This document shows, piece after piece, positions 56,490 through 64,000 of a DNA stretch of 64,000 nucleotides; position 1 is the stretch's first letter, and every line of letters starts with the position of its first letter. Below the pieces are notes generated by a model that did not search any database, had not been told where the DNA came from, and worked only from the letters and a program-made list of their open reading frames with translations. The translations under genes were made by a program, and so were the position numbers. The stretch lies in the NCBI GenBank assembly GCA_025093985.1, contig JACAAK010000008.1, positions 1,550,001-1,614,000 on the forward strand. Direction: 5' to 3'. This DNA comes from Calvatia gigantea (lineage: Eukaryota > Basidiomycota > Agaricomycetes > Agaricales > Lycoperdaceae).

Positions 56490-58855
56490 ATGGCACCTAC
56501 CCAAAAGAACTATAAGAAGGGCAAGAAGGCTGCTATCATTGCCCCATCTCCCTCACCTACATTGGTATCTGCCCACTCTAGCTATTACAACACCTTTACC
56601 AGGCAAATTCAATCTCACCCCTCCTCCACTCATATTCCTCTACCCAAGCTGCTCACCATCTCACCTGTGGTCAACAAAGTCTTGACCTCTACTCTCCCCA
56701 TTATCACTTACCCAGAACAAGAACAACCTATCTTGACACTACTTAATGGTGTCTTCTTCCAAAGTGAATTCCAACAAATTGCAGACCAGAACAAACACTT
56801 CTAGGTCAATGTCTTTACAGATGCCCAGTGTGTCTATATCCCACCCACTAGCAAATCCACTGATTATTCCCCCTGAGCTAATCTTTTCTACCTAAACCAA
56901 TGAAGGGAACAACCTGTTCTCACTGAACTACAGCCTGTTATGAACTTACCACATTCCCAGACTCTTCCTATTAACATATTAACCTTCTATCTAGACTTCA
57001 TCATCTTCTTTCTATATATCTCAGTCTATTCTTTATTTATTTATCACATGTACTTCTACCTCTACTTCTTATGACTCATTCTGAGTCATGTCCCTGTTTT
57101 ACCTTCTGATATTCCCATCATCAGACTTCTATCTACCTGTCTCTGTCTTCCTATGACTTGTATCCCCTCTTCTCTATTCATTTTACCTGTCCCTATAATT
57201 CCTTAACTTACCAATTAACCTGTAGTAGTCTTCCACTAACTCATACCCATTTACTATGTAATTCTCTCATCTCTTATCCATAGCTAGTATATAACCCTAA
57301 GTAGTACCATTGTATTACCTTAGATTATTCTAGTAACAAGCTTCCTTATCTTTGCTCATCTGCTACAAGGTTAACAACCTTGGGGACTGCAGTGACATTT
57401 AACTTGGACTTCTCAGACAAGTGCAAGCTTCTACTGGAGGGAGCAATACAAAGTCTGCATAGAAGTCATTGAGACTTATTGTATACTCCTGGGCTATAGT
57501 ATTGAACCTCTCCCTAAGTGGAGACAATCCAGGCCCAATTGCAAAGTAAGGTAATACACCTAACACAGCCTATCCAGGCCAACATGGAACAAGCTGCCTT
57601 TAGCTCTGAACCCAGAGACCCCCCAGTCTCCTTCTCAACAGTCATCACTAGAACTATTCCCTATACCACTGCCTACAATATACAAAGAAACTCCCAGCAA
57701 ATCTAGTAGTCCCCAACCCCTGCATATATATACTCCATCCTGAACTAATACCCCACCCCAGCACTCTCTTCAGAGTGAGCTGGGATCCCAAGATCTGCTT
57801 GGGAGGAACTCCACCTAACCAAACATATAGCTACTAGCTGGATTATGGCAAACCCTGCTGACTGAAATCCCAACAAATGAACCAGGTTCAGTCCAGAACC
57901 CTCCCCTGAGAATGATCAACCTTTATATATGGAATTATAGGCTTGACCTGATTTCCAGAGTTCAGGATCCCTTTTTACAATGGTCTTCAGCAGAGACCAT
58001 TGAGCTTTATTCTGAACCAAATATCTACATACAACCAATCAACAAAATCACTGGTGCCTTATCTGTGATGCTATACTCTAATGCAAGCATCTTCATCAGG
58101 ATCATGACCATACAACCAATCAAATGGCCATATTTATCAAGGCATCATGAAGCCTTGGACTACCTCAGGCTTTCGCCTGTTACCTTAAAGAGCATTAGGT
58201 TGATCCTCTTCCATCCAACTGGTACCCTTGCCTAACTACAAATGAACTACACATCCCAGCCAGTGTCTCCCCCACTCTCTATCCTACTCCAGCAAACATA
58301 CCTCCCCCAACCTGATCTCAACCCTCTCTATCACACCATGTCTCAAACTTGACTGGAATGAACCATATTCAACCTAATAGAACATCTAAACCAAATGCTG
58401 GCTCAGAAGGAAGTACCCCCACTCTTCAACAAGGAAATGGAGGCAATAAACAAACTACTAGAGAAGACAACCACCAATGAACCCCAACTTGACCCCAAGC
58501 TATGAACAATGTGAACTTCATCCCCAGAGCATTCTGCAAGAAATGTGAAAAGCTTTGCCTTCTAGCAATTGGCCATTGGGCTAACCATTGTCAACATACT
58601 GTATGCCCCATCTGTCATAAAATGAAACTAGGACACTACAAATGGTCCTGTCCCCAATACTTCTGCCAGATCTGTGAAACTCAGAACCCCCAGCATAAAC
58701 CTGAACACTGTCCTTGCTATCCTGAACATGTAGAGGCAGTAAACCAAATGAAGGAGTGCTATCAACCACCTATCTATTCTAACCCCTGCAATGCCTTTGA
58801 CAATGAAGACTATAATGATGGTGTCTCCCTTAACTTCTCCTGTCTATCTGCATAA
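56490..58855 (+). pseudogene. Chromovirus A2 third ORF with three CCHC-like knuckles
   Basis: Begins MAPTQKNYKKGKKAAIIAPS after the chromodomain. It is interrupted by a solo LTR (56,936-57,565) and several stops. It ends with an open frame 58,502-58,855 holding three Cys/His clusters: CEKLCLLAIGHWANHC, CPICHKMKLGHYKWSC and CQICETQNPQHKPEHC. The last two are CX2CX6HX4C, close to zinc knuckles. Such a protein might bind nucleic acid (inference). No family is recognised. Confidence 0.6.
56936..57565 (+). mobile_element. Solo A-family LTR, TSD CAGCC
   Basis: 630 bp, TGTTATGAACTTACCACATT ... TACACCTAACA; CAGCC at 56,931-56,935 and 57,566-57,570. Inserted in the A2 third ORF. Confidence 0.9.
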
Positions 58856-58887
58856 ATTTCAGAGTAATTTACCTAGAGATGGGCTAA

Positions 58888-59518
58888 TGTTATGAACTTA
58901 ACCATGGACTAATCTTACTCCTCCATATATGTATTAACCTCTTCTTTTTACTTTCCCTTTCTTTTCCATATACTCCAGTCCAATCTTTATTTATTTATCA
59001 CATATATCCCTAGTTTACCTTCTTATGACTCATTCTGAGTCATGTTTCTGCTTATATCTTGTACTTCCCCCTAATGGACTTCTCTCTACTCATCTCCATC
59101 TTCTTGTGACTTGTATTGCTTCTTTTCCTATTCATCAGTTATTCCCTATAACTCCTTAGATTACCAATTAACCTGTAGTAGTCTCCCATTGACTCATACC
59201 CTCTTACTACATAATTACTCATCTCTTATGTGTAGCTAGTATATAAACCATAAGTAGTACACTTGTATTACCTTAGGTTATTCTAGTAACAAGCTTCCTT
59301 ATCTTTGCTTGTCTGCTACAAGGTTAACAACCTTGGGGACTGCAGTGACATTTAACTCAGACTTCTCAGACAAGCATGAGCTTCTACTTGAGGGAGCAAT
59401 CCAAAGTCTGCACAGAAATCATTGAGACTTGTTGAATACTCCTGGGCTATAGTGTTGAATCTCTCCCTGAGTGGAGACAATCCAGGCCCAGTTGCAAAGT
59501 AAGGTAATGCATATAACA
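58888..59518 (+). mobile_element. 3' LTR of chromovirus A2
   Basis: 631 bp, TGTTATGAACTTAACCATGG ... GCATATAACA, followed by TAGGC and A1 gag. Its start matches the A2 5' LTR at 18,924 over the first 60 bp. Confidence 0.9.
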
Positions 59519-61893
59519 TAGGCCTTATGGTCAAAGGAAAAGCCAGATCTTGGTCTGAACAATACTATAAAAGCTAAATCATAGATGTATATGGAAAACC
59601 CATCCCATGGAGATACTCTGCTTTTGAAGAATTTGAAGTAGAAATCTTGAAACACTTCACTCCAATAGATGAACATATTACCACATAACAACAATGGTAC
59701 AAATTAAAACAAAATAAATTGTCTGCAGTGGATTTCAACTTAGAATTTCAACATCTTACATTGATTGGAGGCATCTAGGACAATGAAGCCCTAATCAAAC
59801 AATACAAACAAGAACTCAACCTCCCTTTCACCAGAGAAGTCTGGACAAGAAAAGAAGGACCACCTGAAACTATTGCTGAATGGTATATAGATGCAGTACA
59901 ATACAATTCAGTCAATCACCAAGTAGATGTGATGTGGCCTCAAAACTACCCTCAAAATCCAAATCCCTACCAACTGCCATGATACTCCCAATCAAATTAT
60001 CCACCACACTTTCAGCAAAACAACCAACCTCAATGAACTATTAACAAGATACAAGCTGAACCTCAAGATTATTACAAACCACAATATGAGGATGAAGATC
60101 TGTACTACCCTAAATAGGAATCAGACTCAACCTACAAAACTTATGATCCTGATGATCCTGAGCTACAATTAAATGCCATATTTACCACTGAGCAAGTCAC
60201 TCACTACAAATCTGGAAAATGTATAGGTTGCAGAAAGTTTGGACACCTCATCAGCAACTGTCTGAACTTAGACCCAAATCTATCTAAAAATAAACTACCC
60301 CCATGATGGCCTAATCCACCTTTACAAAGATTTACCCAACTACAGTGATACCCATAATCTTAACATTATCAACCTTCAGGAAGCCACCCAAATCCTAACC
60401 CAAATCTGAACTGAAAGTTCTCTGCACTTGATATCCAAGCAATGATCAGAGAACTTCCAACTGACAAACAAATGGAATTCAGAGAAGCATACATTTCTAA
60501 CCCAATGCTCAAACTCTTCAGGGATTTTTGAATATGTCACCCAATCTTGAAAAAGAATCATTGGGTGATCTACAAATCAATCTAATCAAACTCCCTATCT
60601 CAAACAACAAAGCATCAATTTTCCTTCCTATTGAACTGAACCAAAATCATTTGCAAAGTATCCTAGTCATCATATTAATCAACTCAGGAGCCCAAGGAAA
60701 TTTCATATCATCAAACTTTACTTGTACCCACAAACTCCAAACAAATACCATCAATCAACCCATCAAGGTATCCAATGCCAATGGAACTCCTAATGAAAAC
60801 AGATCAATCTATGAATATTATGTACATTACCTTACTTTACAACTGGGCCCAGATTGTCTCCACTCAGGGAGAGGTTCAATGCTATAGCCCAGGAGTGTTG
60901 GCAAGTCTCAATGACTTCTGTGCAGACTTTGGATCACTCCTTCAAGTAGAAGCTCACACTTGTCTGAGAAGTTTGAGTTAAATGCCACTGCAGTTCCCAA
61001 GGTTGTTAACCTTGTAGCAGATGAGTGAAGATAAGGAAGCTTGTTACTAGAATAACCTAAGGTAATACAGAAGTACTATTTAGAGTTATATACTAGCTAT
61101 GAGTAAGAGATAAGTAATTATGTAGTAAAGGAATATGAGTCAATGGGAGACTACTACAGGTTAATTGGTAATCTATGGAGTCATAGGGGATGAGTAATGA
61201 ATAGGAAGAGATGGGATATAAGTTATAAGAAGTAAGAGACAAGTAGATAGAAGTCCAGTGGTAGGGAATATGAGGTATAAACAGAAACATGACTCAGAAT
61301 GAGTCATAAGAAGGTGAACTAGAACTACATGTGTTAATAAATAAAGATAGATGGAGGAAATGAGAAGTAAGTCTGAGAAAAAAGGTAATACACTACAAGT
61401 AAGGTTAATTTGATAGTGGAAGAGAGTCCAGGGTGGGGTAAGTTCATAACAATGAAAGTGTAAAGCTAAATGCACTTGTAGACAGAAAACAGTGCTATTT
61501 TGAAGCCTACATCTCAGGAATTGGATCCAAAGACTTAATTCTTGGTTATCCATGGCTACAACAAACAAACCCCAACATAGATTGGACTACCCAAGAATTT
61601 AAATGGAGAAACAATGACAATATTATACCCCTTTATGTGAAGTTCACAAACAGACCAACTACTATTAATGAAATTGCATTGGACATCCATGGAATGAGCA
61701 ATGTTGAATGATATACCTATCTAGATGAAGACTTTGACCCACTTGCTGTAAAAGTCTTCAAAACACTCATTCATTCTGACAAGCCAGAACTCTCAATTGA
61801 TGAACTAAAAGTCTATTTGGAAGAACTCAATTTTGATGAATTTCATCTCAAACATGAACTCTATGAAATCACCCAAACACCACACAAACTTGA
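59519..61893 (+). pseudogene. Chromovirus A1: gag (3' part), protease, start of RT region
   Basis: Resumes A1 after the A2 nest: GLMVKGKARSWSEQYYKS, AVDFNLEFQHLTLIGGI, knuckle CIGCRKFGHLISNC (about 60,220), protease LINSGAQGNF (about 60,675; the catalytic Asp codon is now AAC, Asn), and DLILGYPWLQQTNPNIDW after the inverted LTR. It ends at LKHELYEITQTPHKLDV, where an A LTR begins. No RT remains. Confidence 0.85.
60816..61451 (-). mobile_element. Inverted solo A-family LTR, TSD ATGAA
   Basis: 636 bp, reverse complement of the A LTR (ends ...GGGTAAGTTCATAACA on the plus strand). ATGAA at 60,811-60,815 and 61,452-61,456. Splits the A1 protease. Confidence 0.9.
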
Positions 61894-62503
61894 TGTTACA
61901 AACTTACCACATCCCTGGACTCTCCGCATCCCCATATTAACCTTCTTTATAGACTTTCTTTCTTTCCGTCCCTATACCCTGGTCCATTCTTTATTTATCA
62001 CATGTACTTCTATCTTTATTTCTTATGATTCATTCCAAATCATGTTCCTGTTTCACTTTCATCAATCTTCTATTTACTCATTCCCGTCTTCTCATGACTT
62101 GTACTCCTTCTTCTCCTCCATTTTGTTTATCCCTATGACTCCTTAGATTACCAATTAACCCATAGTAGTTTCTCATGACTCATATCTACTTACTACGTAA
62201 TCTCTCATCTCTTACTCGTAGCTAGTATATAAACCTTAAGTAGTACTCTGTATTACCTTAGGTTATTCTAGTAACCAGCTTCCTTATCTTCGCTCGTCTG
62301 CTACAAGGTTAACAACCTTGGGGACTGCAGTGACATTTAACTCAGACTTCTTAGGCAAGCGCAAGCTTCTACTCGAGGGAGCGATCCGAAGCCTGCACAG
62401 AAGTCATTGAGACTTGTTGAATACTCCTGGGCTATAGCGTTGAACCTCTCCCTGAGTGGAGACGATCCAGGCCCGGTTGTGAAGTAAGGTAACGCACGTA
62501 ACA
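61894..62503 (+). mobile_element. A-family LTR, better preserved
   Basis: 610 bp, TGTTACAAACTTACCACATC ... AACGCACGTAACA. It keeps several CpGs lost in the other A LTRs. The left flank CTTGA is not repeated on the right, so it is either a recombined A1 3' LTR or a truncated insertion. Confidence 0.8.
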
Positions 62504-62613
62504 ACAAAGGTGGTTAAGCATACCAAATACAGTAGATGTATGTATGCTTAAATAGAGGAAGTCATCCAGTTGAATGGATGGAGTAACTACATGAAACGTC
62601 CAACCAGGCTGGC
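62504..62613 (-). repeat. Fragment of a Gypsy-C LTR, inverted
   Basis: Reverse complement of the C LTR middle (GGTTAAGCATACCAAATACAG; CATCCAGTTGAATGGATGGA), about 95 bp, truncated at both ends. Confidence 0.75.
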
Positions 62614-63161
62614 TGTTACGATTGGGTTACGCGGGATATCGGCCGAGGTTAGCTGCCAGGTGACATTGGGTGAGAACGTACGGAGCGGGTGAATTCGGAT
62701 GAGTACAAGATTTGGACTCAGCGGCTTCAACGTATGTGTTGCGCCTTCCTGCTGTCGTCGAAGTCCGTATTTCAGGAGGGAGTGGGTTCAGAGGGTTGGA
62801 GGAACAGAGACAAAGGGGAATAGAATCAGAGGGTATAATCGTGGTCGATAATCAGACTAAGGATTTACAAGTGTGGGGACTAGGTTTATATACTAGTCTG
62901 AAAAGCAGGAAGTACGAAAGTAATGGTGAATGAAGAATGGACAGCCGCCGAGGGCGGCCGGCTAACAAGACACCGGAATCAAGTTTTAACTATAAGGCGA
63001 TAGTGGAGAAGTTGAAGGGGATAGGGATTAATATAGAAAACAGGATATCAGACCGACTGACAGAAAGAATGAAGAGCAACCCAATGCAGCCAGACTAAGG
63101 TAACGATGACTACGAGCGGGGGAAGCGGGTGAGAGTGGGCGAATGTGCGCAGGTCATGACA
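62614..63161 (-). mobile_element. CpG-rich gypsy LTR F, minus orientation
   Basis: 548 bp; on the minus strand it reads TGTCATGACCTGCGCACATT ... CCCAATCGTAACA. A purine tract (AGGGGGATAC) sits next to its minus-strand start, so the element interior lay to the right. The minus-strand frame next to it (63,432-63,154) ends ISQPRGLSPNRGILS, like the C-terminal tail of basidiomycete gypsy polyproteins. No TSD was found. It is undecayed compared with the nest on its left. Confidence 0.7.
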
Positions 63162-63313
63162 GTATCCCCCTATTAGGGCTGAGCCCTCGAGGCTGTGAAA
63201 TCGGACCGTGGGAATCTCCAATTAGACTTTTGATGGTGCATGTAAATTTCGTCACCTTGGAAATTTTATGGTCCCATTCTCTTACTCTAACCACCACCAC
63301 CTCGACTACTACC

Positions 63314-64000
63314 ATGTCCAGCCCTATCAAGAAAACTGCCACGGAGAAATGGGCCGAGCTAGAGGCCATGCATGAATGCAAGCGACTCGAACTGGAAAGG
63401 CAGGAGGAGGTGGAATGGCAGGCCGAATGCAAGCTGCATGAATTGGAGGAGAATGAGGAGTGAGAGAGGCAAGAACGGGTGGAACAAGAAGCATGGGAAA
63501 AGAAGGAGCAAAAGGAGCAAGAGGAATGGGAGAGGAAGGAATGCGAGGAACGAGCGGCGCGGGAGGAGGAGCAACGTGAGGAGTTGGCATGGGTGAGCAG
63601 ACGCGAAGGAAAGTGTAAGGCTGCTGATGAAGCGGATAAGAAGATAACGGCCGAGAAGCGATGTCAACGGAGGATCACGAAGGAGTGGGTTGGGAAGGCG
63701 CCGCCATCATTGAAAAGGAGACGTATCGATGAAGAGTCAGATTTCGGGGGCAAGCCAGACCCGGACTGGAGGGAATCGGGCGAGGACGAGCCACCTGCAG
63801 TCAACGGAAAGAAGGTCAAGATGGGTGGCCATAATAAGTGCGAGCGATGTCTCGACAACGGCAATCCTTGCACAATCAGGGAGTTGATGTCAAGGTAAGT
63901 GGCACTTAGCTTCCCAGTGATTGTGCTAATGGCCGTTCTAGTCGCAAGGTCACCAAGTGCCTCGAATGTTCGCTGTCGAAGAAGGCTTGTCGCCTTCCAT
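63314..64000 (+). pseudogene. Coiled-coil, Cys-rich (CxxC) protein, partial, one nonsense codon
   Basis: Start MSSPIKKTATEKWAELEAMH at 63,314, then a highly charged Glu/Arg/Lys coiled coil of about 100 residues. The frame has a single TGA at 63,461-63,463, where CGA (Arg) would fit, and continues without a shift. A basic/acidic region follows (PSLKRRRIDEESDF), then HNKCERCLDNGNPC, a 47-nt intron (63,895-63,941) and KCLECSLSKKACRLP, a double-CxxC pattern resembling the fungal Zn2Cys6 style. It runs off the right edge. Its start lies within 155 bp of LTR F. Similar coiled-coil/CxxC proteins are common as expanded families in mushroom genomes (general knowledge); the function is unknown. Confidence 0.6.

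Larger units (their letters stand above)
18924..59518 (+). mobile_element. Chromovirus A2: complete but nested Ty3/Gypsy element, TSD TAGGC
   Basis: 5' LTR starts at 18,924 (TGTTACAAACTTAACCATGG) and is split by later events; it finishes at 28,827. The 3' LTR is 58,888-59,518. TAGGC flanks both ends (18,919-18,923 and 59,519-59,523) and the A1 gag reading resumes after it, so the 40.6-kb interval is one insertion inflated by later insertions. Internal order after removing inserts: gag with a CCHC knuckle (CIGCGKFGHLISNC), protease (VLIDSGAQ), RT (YIDDILIYA), RNase H, integrase zinc finger, chromodomain, third ORF, PPT-like AGAGATGGGCTAA, 3' LTR. All genes carry many stops. Confidence 0.85.

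Overview
The window is nuclear DNA of a mushroom-forming basidiomycete (Agaricomycetes type). The left part has tightly packed genes split by many 47-65 nt GT-AG introns. The rest is a large island of LTR retrotransposons. The species cannot be named from sequence alone.

1-15,162: compact housekeeping block. In order: a histone-fold TAF-like protein (minus, runs off the left edge); an HMCES/SRAP-type abasic-site sensor (plus); IMP dehydrogenase (minus); a CUE-domain, Gln/Pro-rich Def1-like protein (minus); a small secreted Cys-rich CFEM-like protein (minus); a SAP-domain membrane protein (plus); RFT1 (plus); and FIG4 phosphoinositide phosphatase (plus, starting 17 bp after the RFT1 stop). FIG4 carries an apparent +1 frameshift. 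The HMCES gene has an intron-phase mismatch.

15,163-62,613: retrotransposon nest that can be largely resolved through 5-bp target-site duplications (TSDs). Chromovirus A1 (5' LTR at 16,542) was hit in gag by a second copy, A2 (18,924-59,518, TSD TAGGC). A2 was then hit by Copia B (19,000-25,806, TSD TTCTT), Gypsy C1 (32,343-38,703, TSD CCTAG), a coding-poor Copia-related element D1 (40,187-46,870, minus orientation, TSD GAGCC), and solo LTRs (29,983-30,289 TSD CCTTA; 56,936-57,565 TSD CAGCC). A1 also holds a solo Copia LTR (TSD TATAA) and an inverted solo A LTR (TSD ATGAA). Gypsy C2 (48,036-54,195), a truncated D2 and an antisense gypsy fragment C3 sit at rearranged junctions.

The old elements are almost free of CpG and are full of TGA stops where arginine CGA codons are expected. 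The young ones (Copia B, D1) are CpG-rich. The CpG-poor zone starts inside the last exons of FIG4.

62,614-64,000: a CpG-rich gypsy LTR in minus orientation, then a coiled-coil/Cys-rich protein gene that runs off the right edge.

Most unusual items: D1 carries an array of about 14 units, each able to form two hairpins, and a dispersed 21-nt motif, but no recognisable gag or pol. Two TACAGTA insertions look like Tc1/mariner excision footprints. Both chromovirus families carry an unrecognised third ORF after the chromodomain.
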